The notes under the pieces: generated by a model
Told to the model about the DNA's origin: nothing
Database searches by the model: none
The model's input: the letters and a program-made list of their open reading frames with translations, nothing else
From: an uncultured Collinsella sp.
GTDB taxonomy: Bacteria; Actinomycetota; Coriobacteriia; Coriobacteriales; Coriobacteriaceae
Reading direction: 5' to 3'
DNA length: 64,000 nucleotides
NCBI GenBank assembly: GCA_900540935.1
Contig: UQHW01000008.1
Span: 20,893-84,892 of the forward strand
Made by a program: the position numbers and the translations under genes
Shown here: piece by piece, positions 45,595 to 53,109 of the stretch
How positions within the stretch are numbered: the first letter of the stretch is position 1
Layout: the number at the start of each line of letters is the position of its first letter

Positions 45595-46211
45595 TCTCAA
45601 TCTGTAACAGGTGGAAGCGGAATCCGGGTCTAGATGTTACAGAATTAGACAAACCGTTCTCTCTCCGACTTAAATCTCGATCTGTAACATCTTGAGCCCC
45701 AAAACCCCTCTTACTGTTACAGATCGAGACATTCAAAATCCGTCGGAAGGTTTGTCTTGATCTGTAACATCTACAACCCAAATCATCAGCTAACTGTTAC
45801 AGATCAAGATGAACGGTGAGCCCTCCGTTAAATATCTCAATCTGTAACAACTAGGGGTCAGAAACCCTTCTATCTGCTACAGATCAGGACAAAGGAAAAC
45901 GTCCAATCTCAATATCTCAATCTGTAACAACAACTCGGTAAATACAGGTCTAACCGTTACAGATTTAGACATTCGAAACCGACTGATAGGTTCATCTAAA
46001 TCTGTAACATCTGGACCCCAAAACGGTCCCCAGATGTTACAGATCGAGACAGAAGAATCTCTCCATGACTTTAAATCTCACTCTGTAACACTTAGGACCG
46101 ATTTTCTCCTCTTACTGTTACAGATCAAGACAAAAGGAGGAGCCGTCTGGCAAACATCTCGATCTGTAACATCTGGAACCCAGTTCTTCTGCTTACTGTT
46201 ATAGAACGAGA
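45595..46211. repeat. Array of sixteen 15-bp boxes, alternating orientation, 40-bp period
   Basis: Consensus TCTCGATCTGTAACA. Direct boxes start at 45595, 45675, 45755, 45835, 45915, 45995, 46076 and 46157. Inverted boxes start at 45635, 45715, 45795, 45875, 45955, 46035, 46116 and 46197. The gaps are almost all 25 bp (26 in the last units). The box sequence is strongly kept (variation mainly at positions 3-6), while the gaps are much more divergent. Some gaps still resemble each other (for example 45730 and 45970), which points to tandem growth of an 80-bp palindromic unit. The array fills the space between two divergent genes. Confidence 0.92.
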
Positions 46212-46349
46212 CAAACCTCTGACACCAGGGGCGGCAGACGAGGTCATCGATGGTCCTGAGTCTCCCCTCGCCTGCCGTTGGCGGGTGTTGCGGGGCTGTT
46301 CGCCGCATTGCCACTGCACTGGGGGTGTGCAGACCGTAGGATAGTCCTA

Positions 46350-46364
46350 TTGACAGCCTGTCAA
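46350..46364. promoter_or_regulatory. Palindromic operator TTGACA-GCC-TGTCAA before the oxidoreductase operon
   Basis: A perfect 6-bp dyad with a 3-bp centre, 17 nt upstream of the GTG start at 46382. A possible -10 (TAGGAT) lies just upstream, so a bound repressor would cover the start of transcription. Confidence 0.5.
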
Positions 46365-46381
46365 CTCGTCTGGGAGGCACC

Positions 46382-47839
46382 GTGGCAGAAACGTTTGATA
46401 TCGCGATTGTGGGCGCGGGCATCACGGGATGCGCCATCGCACGGCAACTCGCGCGGTTTGACCTGTCCATTTGCGTGGTCGAGGCGGCCAACGACATCGC
46501 GCTGGGGGCTTCGAAGGCCAACGGCGGCCTGGTGCACGCCGGCTACGATCCGGCACCGGGCACCGTAAAGGCGCAGGTCAACGCTCGTGGTTGCGAGCTA
46601 TATGGCACGTGGGCCCAGGAGCTAGGCTTTTTGTTCCGCCGGACCGGGTCGATGGTGCTGGGGTTTAACGACGAAGACCGCGCACACCTGGAGAAGCTGC
46701 GCAGCAACGGCCTAGCCAACGGCGTGCCCGAGCTGTCGATTATCGGCCCCGAGCGCATCCACGAGCTGGAACCGCGTGCGAGTGCCAAGGCGACGTGCGC
46801 GCTGTGGTGTCCCTCGACCGGTTTTGTCGATCCGTTTGAAGTGGCCATTGCCGCGCTGGAGAACGCCGTGGCCGACGGCGTGACATTTATGCGGTCTGCG
46901 CCAGTGGAGGCAATTGAAGTTGCCGACACGGACGACGGAGCTGCACGCTTTAAGCTGGTGACGCCTGCCAACGATGTGCGCTGCCGCTATCTAATCAACG
47001 CCGCGGGCAACGGCGCCGCGGACATCTCGCATATGGCCGGCGCCGAGGAATTCCAGATGGTCTGGCGCCAGGGCAACATTGTGGTGCTGGACAAAGAGCC
47101 GCGCGCGCTGATGCCGCTCTACCCCGTGCCCACACCCGTTTCCAAAGGCGTTATCGTCACGGGCACCGTGCACGGCAACACCGTGATCACCGCGACCGCA
47201 GCCGTGCGCGAGGCGGGCGACACACAGACTTATGCGAGCGATGTGAACGCGCTGCTGACGGGAGCGCGCAAGCTGGTTCCCGATCTGGACACGCGTCGCG
47301 TGGTGCGCGCGTTTGCCGGCGGGCGTCCGGTCATTAAGGGGACGAACGACTTCTTTATTGGGCAGTCGGCCGTGGTGCCAGGCCTGTTCCAGGCGGCGGG
47401 CATTCAATCGCCAGGCGTAGCAAGCGCGCCGGCCATTGCCGAGCGCATGGAGCACGTGATGCGCGAGGCGGGCGTTGCTTTGCGCGAGCGGGCCGATTGG
47501 GATCCGATTCGCCGCGCGCCGGACGACTTCGACCGTGCGCCGCTTGCACGCAAGGAAGAGCTCATTGAGTCCGACCCTGCATGGGGGCAGATCGTCTGCC
47601 GCTGCGAGACAGTACCCGAGGCCGAGATTGTTGCCGCGATTCGACGCCGTCCGGGTGCGGTTTCGGTCGAGGGCGTCAAACGCCGCTGCCGCGCGGGCAT
47701 GGGCCGCTGCCAGAGCGGCTTTTGCCAGAGCCGCGTGGTGGCGATTCTGGCGCGCGAGCTGGGGTGTGACCCCAGCGAGGTGCTGCTGGAGGACACTGGC
47801 TCGTGGCTCGTTGAGGGACCTTTGAAGGGGGTGCGCTAG
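46382..47839 (+). CDS. GlpA-like FAD-dependent oxidoreductase with C-terminal [2Fe-2S] domain
   Basis: A 485-residue flavoenzyme of the DAO/GlpA family. The FAD-binding fingerprint [22 protein letters not shown] is followed by [15 protein letters not shown]. The BFD-like C-terminal cluster domain has [11 protein letters not shown] and [16 protein letters not shown]. This layout occurs in anaerobic glycerol-3-phosphate dehydrogenase large subunits and in related enzymes of anaerobes. Substrate is therefore glycerol 3-phosphate or a similar 2-hydroxy acid. The GTG start has GGGAGG upstream. It is the first gene of a tight three-gene operon (1-nt and 4-nt gaps). Confidence 0.88.
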   Translation: MAETFDIAIVGAGITGCAIARQLARFDLSICVVEAANDIALGASKANGGLVHAGYDPAPGTVKAQVNARGCELYGTWAQELGFLFRRTGSMVLGFNDEDRAHLEKLRSNGLANGVPELSIIGPERIHELEPRASAKATCALWCPSTGFVDPFEVAIAALENAVADGVTFMRSAPVEAIEVADTDDGAARFKLVTPANDVRCRYLINAAGNGAADISHMAGAEEFQMVWRQGNIVVLDKEPRALMPLYPVPTPVSKGVIVTGTVHGNTVITATAAVREAGDTQTYASDVNALLTGARKLVPDLDTRRVVRAFAGGRPVIKGTNDFFIGQSAVVPGLFQAAGIQSPGVASAPAIAERMEHVMREAGVALRERADWDPIRRAPDDFDRAPLARKEELIESDPAWGQIVCRCETVPEAEIVAAIRRRPGAVSVEGVKRRCRAGMGRCQSGFCQSRVVAILARELGCDPSEVLLEDTGSWLVEGPLKGVR

Positions 47840-47840
47840 G

Positions 47841-49202
47841 ATGGCGACGTTTGATATGCGCAACGAACGCGCGGAGGCAGGAGCTACGGAAGCGGTGCAG
47901 ACGCAGGCGTTCGACGTCGTCGTTATCGGCGGCGGACCTGCCGGCATGGCGGCCGCACTTGCCGCGCACAAGGCCGGCGCGCGCGTGGCCATCGTGGAGC
48001 GCGAGCAACACTTGGGCGGCATCCTGCGCCAGTGCATTCACCCCGGCTTTGGCCTTTCGCACTTTAAGCAGGAGCTCACCGGCCCCGAGTATGCGCAGCG
48101 CTTTATCGACCAGGTGCGCGCGACCAACATTGCGCTGTTCTTGGACAGCATGGTGCTTGGGATTGATTCGGGCGCGTCCACGGAAGATGCCGCGGTCCAC
48201 ACCGTCACGCTCATGAGCCCCACCGGCATGTTGCAGCTCACCGGGCGCGCGGTCGTCCTTGCCATGGGTTGCCGCGAGCGCACCCGTAGCGAGATCAAGA
48301 TTCCCGGCAGCCGACCTGCCGGCGTGTTTACGGCCGGCCTGGCGCAGCGATACATCAATATCGAGAACCTCAAACCCGGCTCACGCGCCGTCATTTTGGG
48401 CTCGGGCGACATCGGACTGATCATGGCACGCCGCTGCACGCTCGAGGGGATTTCGGTCGAGGGCGTGTACGAACTCATGCCGTACGCCAACGGCCTGCGC
48501 CGCAACGTCAAGAACTGCCTAGACGACTTTGGCATTCCGCTGCACCTGTCCACCACCGTCACACGTGTGATCGGGCACGACCGGGTGGAGGCCGTCGAAG
48601 TGAGCCAGGTCGACGAGCACTTGGCACCCATTCCGGGGACCGAGCGCGTTGTTCCGTGCGACACGCTACTGCTTTCGGTGGGCCTGATTCCCGAGAACGA
48701 GCTTTCGGTTGCCGCGGGCGTGGAGCTGGACCCACGTACGCGCGGCGCCGTGGTGGACCAGAACCTGCAGACAGGCGTTCCTGGCATCTTTGCCTGCGGC
48801 AACGTGCTGCACGTGCACGACCTGGCAGACAATGTGACGACCGAGTCCGAGCGTGCCGGTGCGGCTGCGGCGGCGTACGCGCTGGGCGGCGACGCCGGGG
48901 CGAGCGCTGCGGGCCCGGGCTGTGAACTCACGGTCTCCCCCGCCGGCATCGCAGGCTACGCACTGCCGGGCCGCATTACGACCGTGGCGCTCACCAAACT
49001 CAATTTCCGTGTACGCCGGCCGGTCGACGCCGCCCGCGTGCGCATTATCGCGGGAAGCGAGGAGCTATTCGCCGGCAAGGTCCGCCCGTTTAAACCGAGC
49101 GTAATGGAGAGCTTCCCACTGCCGGCAAAGGTGATTCAGCGCGCACTCGGCCTGGGTGTCAGCGAGATTGTCCTTTCCGTCGACCCCGTCGAGGAGGCAT
49201 AA
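47841..49202 (+). CDS. NAD(P)/FAD-dependent oxidoreductase
   Basis: A 453-residue protein with two Rossmann domains: FAD site [30 protein letters not shown] and a second dinucleotide site [23 protein letters not shown]. The redox-type [10 protein letters not shown] and the FAD C-terminal motif [30 protein letters not shown] follow. It fits the pyridine-nucleotide-disulfide family and the sarcosine oxidase alpha-like group. With the GlpA-like and DUF1667 proteins it forms the usual three-part module of anaerobes, probably passing electrons from the dehydrogenase to NAD or another carrier (inference). Confidence 0.87.
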   Translation: MATFDMRNERAEAGATEAVQTQAFDVVVIGGGPAGMAAALAAHKAGARVAIVEREQHLGGILRQCIHPGFGLSHFKQELTGPEYAQRFIDQVRATNIALFLDSMVLGIDSGASTEDAAVHTVTLMSPTGMLQLTGRAVVLAMGCRERTRSEIKIPGSRPAGVFTAGLAQRYINIENLKPGSRAVILGSGDIGLIMARRCTLEGISVEGVYELMPYANGLRRNVKNCLDDFGIPLHLSTTVTRVIGHDRVEAVEVSQVDEHLAPIPGTERVVPCDTLLLSVGLIPENELSVAAGVELDPRTRGAVVDQNLQTGVPGIFACGNVLHVHDLADNVTTESERAGAAAAAYALGGDAGASAAGPGCELTVSPAGIAGYALPGRITTVALTKLNFRVRRPVDAARVRIIAGSEELFAGKVRPFKPSVMESFPLPAKVIQRALGLGVSEIVLSVDPVEEA

Positions 49203-49206
49203 CGTC

Positions 49207-49605
49207 ATGAACACGAATGTGACTGAGACGCTGCAGTTCAACTGCACCACCTGCCCCTCCGAGTGCCTCCTAACTGTAGAGGTTGAGCGCGACGCAGACG
49301 GCGCCGTGGTAAAGGTGCGCTTCGTGACCGGAAACAGCTGCCCGCGCGGCGATAAGTTCGCGCATCAAGAGCTCACCTGCCCCATGCGCGTGCTCACCAC
49401 CACCGTGGCCGTATCCGGCGGCGACGAGGCGCTGCTGCCCGTACGCACGGCCGAAGCCATCCCGCTGGCACTCCACGCCCAAGCCATGGACCTCATCCGC
49501 GGCTTGGCCGTCGATGCCCCCATCCGCATGGGCGACGTAGTCCTCCCCAACCTCCTAGACACCGGTACCGACCTCATCGCCAGCATGGACATCGACTCTG
49601 CATAG
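49207..49605 (+). CDS. DUF1667 protein (third subunit of the oxidoreductase operon)
   Basis: A 132-residue protein with a cysteine-rich N-terminus (FNCTTCPSECLLTV) and GNSCPRGDKFAHQELTCPMRVLTTTV, the DUF1667 signature, which suggests a metal or iron-sulfur site. The ATG at 49207 follows GAGGAGGCATAACGTC. The family is nearly always encoded with GlpA-like and FAD/NAD oxidoreductases, as here. CR-F begins at its stop codon. Confidence 0.9.
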   Translation: MNTNVTETLQFNCTTCPSECLLTVEVERDADGAVVKVRFVTGNSCPRGDKFAHQELTCPMRVLTTTVAVSGGDEALLPVRTAEAIPLALHAQAMDLIRGLAVDAPIRMGDVVLPNLLDTGTDLIASMDIDSA

Positions 49606-49638
49606 GTAGCTCATTTGGGACGGGGCTCTTTTAGCTAC
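49606..49638. repeat. CR-F copy 2
   Basis: GTAGC, TTTGGGACGGGGCT, then AGCTAC. It begins 1 nt after the DUF1667 stop and is followed by a CR-A copy, the same arrangement as at 3997-4115. Confidence 0.7.
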
Positions 49639-49663
49639 CCCGCAATCCACCCCGCCCCTCCTC

Positions 49664-49731
49664 AATTGCGGTGGAATAGTTCCTGATTTCCGCCAAAACC
49701 CCGGCATCCGGGAACTATTCCACCGCAACTA
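49664..49731. repeat. CR-A copy 2
   Basis: The arms ATTGCGGTGGAATAGTTCC and GGAACTATTCCACCGCAAC pair over 19 bp. Compared with copy 1, the stem contains GGAATAG...CTATTCC where copy 1 has GAAATAG...CTATTTC. Confidence 0.8.
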
Positions 49732-49771
49732 TCTTTGGAATTGGTATTTAGCCTGTGCCTACTTTAGTGCC

Positions 49772-49935
49772 ATTTCAAAACTATGCCGGATTACGGGGCT
49801 GATTCGGATACCCACATCCATACCGGCGATTTTCGATTTTTGATAAACCCTCTACCTGCGGTTTTATTTTCGCGATTTTTCCCATGATCAAGTAATACAG
49901 GTCCAGCCCCGTAATCCGCCATACTTTTGAAACCA
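49772..49935. repeat. CR-B copy 3
   Basis: Outer arms TTTCAAAAC...GGATTACGGGGCTG (49773-49802) and CAGCCCCGTAATCC...TTTTGAAA. The centre carries ACCTGCGGTTTTATTTTCGC, the motif common to all CR-B copies. The arm sequence is unrelated to copies 1 and 2. Confidence 0.7.
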
Positions 49936-49937
49936 GC

Positions 49938-50026
49938 CCATTTGGGACGGGACCATATTGACTACTTTTACCTATCAGCCCGCATGTTTGACGCATCTAA
50001 AATAGCCCCGTCCCAAATTGACTACC
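49938..50026. repeat. CR-F copy 3, palindromic form
   Basis: The left half has TTTGGGACGGG followed by TTGACTAC. The right half has GCCCCGTCCCAAATTGACTAC. The two halves form an imperfect inverted repeat. It ends about 45 nt before the peptidase start. Confidence 0.65.
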
Positions 50027-50072
50027 CTGGCATTGGGGATACCAAGGTGGCACCCTAGCGAAAGGACGATGT

Positions 50073-51161
50073 ATGGCACATGTCGATGACCAGCGCGTGG
50101 CGCGCGTGCTCGATGCGCTCGAGGCTCAGCACCCCGGCGCGCAGCTGCTTGTGAACGACCCGTGGTCGATCTACTATCTGACCGGCTTTTATGCCGATAT
50201 GTTCGAGCGTTTTTGCGGCGTGCTGCTCGCACGCGATGCCGAGCCGGTGATCTTGGTCAACGCCCTGCATCAGCTGCCCGAGTACGACAATGCCCGCGTC
50301 GCCTATCACACCGATACCGACGTCGTGACCGACACCATCGCGCGCGAGATCGATCCTGCCAAGCCTCTCGGCATCGACACCGTTATGCGCTCCGGCTTTT
50401 TGATGCCCCTTATTGATCGTCACGCCGCGAGCAAGTTCTTCCTGGGCGACTTTGCCGTCACCGCCGCACGCACCCACAAGGATGCCGCGGAGCAGGAGCT
50501 CATGCGCATGTCCTCAGCCGCCAACGACGCCGTGATGGCCGACGCCATCAAGCTCGTTCACGAGGGCGTGACGGAGCGCGAAATTGCCGACCAGATGCTC
50601 GGCCTGTACCGCAAGCACGACTGCGAGGGCTTTAGCTTTCCTCCCATCGTGAGCTTTGGCGCCAACGCGGGCGACCCGCATCACGAGCCCGACGGCACCG
50701 TACTCAAGCGCGGCGACGTGGTGCTGTTCGACATTGGTGGGCGTCATCGCAACTACTGCTCGGACATGACGCGCACATTCTTTTGGGGCGAGCCGGACGA
50801 GGAGACCGCACGCATCTACGACATCGTGCGCCGCGCCAACGAGGCCGCCGAGGCGCTCATCGCCCCGGGCGTGCGCATGTGCGACCTGGACCGCGTCGCG
50901 CGCGACGTAATCGAGGATGCGGGCTACGGACAGTACTTTACGCATCGCCTGGGCCACTCGATCGGCCTGCAGGACCACGAGCCAGGCGATGTTTCGCTCG
51001 TCAACGAGCAGGTTATCGAGCCGGGCATGACGTTCTCCATCGAACCGGGCATCTACCTCCCCGGCCGCACCGGCGTCCGCATCGAAGACCTTGCCCTGGT
51101 CACCGAGTCCGGCGTCGAGATCCTCAACGCCTACCCCCACGACCCAGTCCGCCTAGACTAG
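50073..51161 (+). CDS. Xaa-Pro peptidase, M24 family
   Basis: A 362-residue metallopeptidase of the PepQ/aminopeptidase P type. The N-terminal creatinase-like domain contains NDPWSIYYLTGFYADMFERF. The M24 pita-bread domain has the metal ligands: two aspartates in FDIGGRHRNYCSDMTRTFFWG, a histidine in YFTHRLGHSIGLQDHE, and glutamates in GMTFSIEPGIYLPGRTGVRIEDL. It removes residues next to proline from peptides in the cytosol. The ATG has AAAGGAC upstream. Whether it is a dipeptidase (prolidase) or an aminopeptidase is not settled by sequence alone. Confidence 0.9.
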   Translation: MAHVDDQRVARVLDALEAQHPGAQLLVNDPWSIYYLTGFYADMFERFCGVLLARDAEPVILVNALHQLPEYDNARVAYHTDTDVVTDTIAREIDPAKPLGIDTVMRSGFLMPLIDRHAASKFFLGDFAVTAARTHKDAAEQELMRMSSAANDAVMADAIKLVHEGVTEREIADQMLGLYRKHDCEGFSFPPIVSFGANAGDPHHEPDGTVLKRGDVVLFDIGGRHRNYCSDMTRTFFWGEPDEETARIYDIVRRANEAAEALIAPGVRMCDLDRVARDVIEDAGYGQYFTHRLGHSIGLQDHEPGDVSLVNEQVIEPGMTFSIEPGIYLPGRTGVRIEDLALVTESGVEILNAYPHDPVRLD

Positions 51162-51182
51162 CCCCTTCCCAATAGCCCTTCA

Positions 51183-51252
51183 ATAAGTTGCGGTGGAATA
51201 GTTCCCAGATTGGCCCAAAGAGGCATAATCCAGGAACTATTTCACCGCAACT
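51183..51252. repeat. CR-A copy 3
   Basis: Arms ATAAGTTGCGGTGGAATAG (left) and CTATTTCACCGCAACT (right) with GTTCC/GGAAC extending the stem. It lies 22 nt after the peptidase stop. Confidence 0.8.
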
Positions 51253-51292
51253 GCCATGGGGCCAAGTCGACCAATTTGACAGTCTAGAGATG

Positions 51293-51453
51293 CGCCACGA
51301 AAGCGGGCTATCTACTACGTTTAACCCGCATGGGTCGACCGTGCGGGTCTTTTTGATAATTGGCAAGCCTTCAACCTGCGGTTTTGATTTTGCGTTTTTC
51401 CGCGTGGTCGAGGGTATCCGCTAAAACATAGTAGATAGGCCCATTTCGTGGCG
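51293..51453. repeat. CR-B copy 4
   Basis: Arms of about 30 bp: CGCCACGAAAGCGGGCTATC (51293 on) and its near-complement ending at 51453. Inside is CAACCTGCGGTTTTGATTTT. It separates the convergent peptidase and folC genes. Confidence 0.75.
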
Positions 51454-51485
51454 AGCGGGTCAACTAGCTACCCTGCGGAAGGGCT

Positions 51486-52829
51486 CTAGCGGAGCAGACC
51501 GGCCACTTCGCCGGCTAGGGTGATGGTGCCTGCCGCTACGAAAGACTCGCCCGCGGCCTCGAAAACTGCGAGGGCCTCGGACACGCTAGGGTAAACGCCC
51601 GCAAGCTTGTCCGCATCCACCAGGGCAGCGAGTTCCTCTGCCGGCAGGGCGCGATCGGAATCGGTCTGGGTTACGACCACGCGCGGGAAGGCCGGAATCA
51701 GCACATCGACGATGCCCGCCACATCCTTGTCGGCCAGCGCGGCGCATAGCAGCGTGGGGCGATTCTCTACGCACGGATCGATCTCGTCCAGCGCGCTCAC
51801 AAAGTTCTCGCAGCTCTGGGGATTATGGCAGGCGTCAATCAGCTTGAGCGGATCGGTCCCCAGCACGTCAAAACGTCCCGGTGTGGGGCAACCCATAAGC
51901 GAAGCGTCGAGCTTGTCATGGTCGAGCTCGCGACCCAGATACCCCTCGCACAGCATAATCGCGCACGCGGCATTCTGCGGCTGATACGCCGGCTTGACCA
52001 TGCTCGACGTATAAATCGCACGCGGCGTGGTGCAGCTGAACTCAACCGTGTCGCCCACATGCGCCGGCACCTTAGTCGTGGCGTGGCTCACCACGAGCGG
52101 CACCACACCACACTCCCGGCAGCGGGCATCCATCACGCGCTGAACGCTCGGCTCATGCGTGCCCTCGCCCAGCACAACCAGGCGCCCGGGTTTGATAACC
52201 GCGGCCTTCTCCCCCGCAATGGCCTCGAGCGTATCGCCCAAAATACGTGTGTGATCGAGCCCAATGCCCGTAATGGCTACGGCCACGGGATCGGTCGCAC
52301 TCGTAGCGTCCCAACGGCCGCCCATACCGACCTCGAGCACGGCAACGTCCACCGCAGCCTCGGCAAACACCACCAGTGCGGCAGCCGTCAGCAGGTCAAA
52401 CGGTGTGATGGTATAGGCGCGCTCCCCCGCCGCCACACGACGAGCATTCACGCGATGCCCCGCCTCGACGGCGGCAGAAACGCCACGGGCAAACGCCTCA
52501 TCGCTCACAACGTGCCCATCGACCTCCATGCGCTCGGGATAGCGCACCAACTGCGGCGACGTATACAGTGCGGTCTTTAACCCCTCGCCACGAAGGATGG
52601 CAGCCGAAAAACGCGTGGTCGAAGTCTTGCCATTGGTACCGGCAACCTGAATGCAATCGAAATACTCGTCCGGACGTCCCAGCTCATCGAGCATATCGAC
52701 AACCGTCTCAAGCAGAGGCCCAGCATCCCCAGAAATCCGCCCCGTATCAGCAGCCAGCTCAACAGCCTCATCAAACGAAAGCAACTCAAACGAGAAAGGA
52801 ACGACATAAGACCCAGAACGCTTAGCCAT
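51486..52829 (-). CDS. folC: Folylpolyglutamate / dihydrofolate synthase
   Basis: A 447-residue ATP-dependent Mur-ligase-family enzyme that adds glutamate to folates in the cytosol. The P-loop is IQVAGTNGKTSTTRFSAAIL, followed by TSPQLVRYPERMEVDG and the EVGMGGRWDATSATDPV metal region. DACHNPQS in the C-terminal domain is the substrate-binding DxxHN motif. The ATG at 52829 follows GGGGGACTTTGGGTT; the frame extends 13 codons further without a ribosome site. It lies downstream of valS, the usual neighbour in many bacteria, but with the CR-D element between them. Confidence 0.93.
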   Translation of the reverse strand: MAKRSGSYVVPFSFELLSFDEAVELAADTGRISGDAGPLLETVVDMLDELGRPDEYFDCIQVAGTNGKTSTTRFSAAILRGEGLKTALYTSPQLVRYPERMEVDGHVVSDEAFARGVSAAVEAGHRVNARRVAAGERAYTITPFDLLTAAALVVFAEAAVDVAVLEVGMGGRWDATSATDPVAVAITGIGLDHTRILGDTLEAIAGEKAAVIKPGRLVVLGEGTHEPSVQRVMDARCRECGVVPLVVSHATTKVPAHVGDTVEFSCTTPRAIYTSSMVKPAYQPQNAACAIMLCEGYLGRELDHDKLDASLMGCPTPGRFDVLGTDPLKLIDACHNPQSCENFVSALDEIDPCVENRPTLLCAALADKDVAGIVDVLIPAFPRVVVTQTDSDRALPAEELAALVDADKLAGVYPSVSEALAVFEAAGESFVAAGTITLAGEVAGLLR

Positions 52830-52989
52830 AACCCAAAGTCCCCCATAACAGAAAAAGAGGCCCACCAAAAAGAATGAGCCCCTCGCGTTGACAATATCAG
52901 CCTTTATCCGCTTGCAGCGAGATCAAGGCCACAACCAAGTGGCCCCAACCTACCAGTTGTAAACAACCACGTAAGCGAACTAGGAGCGG

Positions 52990-53090
52990 CCCGACGCTTT
53001 GCTCACCGCAAGTTCCGCACGCAAAGGACAGCACTTAATGTGCTGTCCGTCTTGCGCAGGACTGTCCGCAGCGGAGAGCAAAGTGTCGGG
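52990..53090. repeat. CR-D copy 2, between valS and folC
   Basis: Outer arms CCCGACGCTTTGCTC (52990-53004) and GAGCAAAGTGTCGGG. The inner hairpin GGACAGCAC...GTGCTGTCC is at 53027-53049. It shares CAAGTTCCGCACGCAAAG and CTTGCGCAGGACTGTCCGCAG with copy 1. It begins 20 nt from the valS stop codon. Confidence 0.8.
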
Positions 53091-53109
53091 ACGCGTCCCC
53101 CAGTACCGC

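Noticed and set aside
45595..46211. CRISPR array at the regularly spaced boxes
   Set aside because: The repeats are only 15 bp and alternate in orientation, several gaps resemble each other, and no cas gene is present in the window.
45595..46211. Integron attC array
   Set aside because: There are no cassette ORFs between the palindromes and no tyrosine integrase nearby; the 25-bp gaps cannot hold genes.
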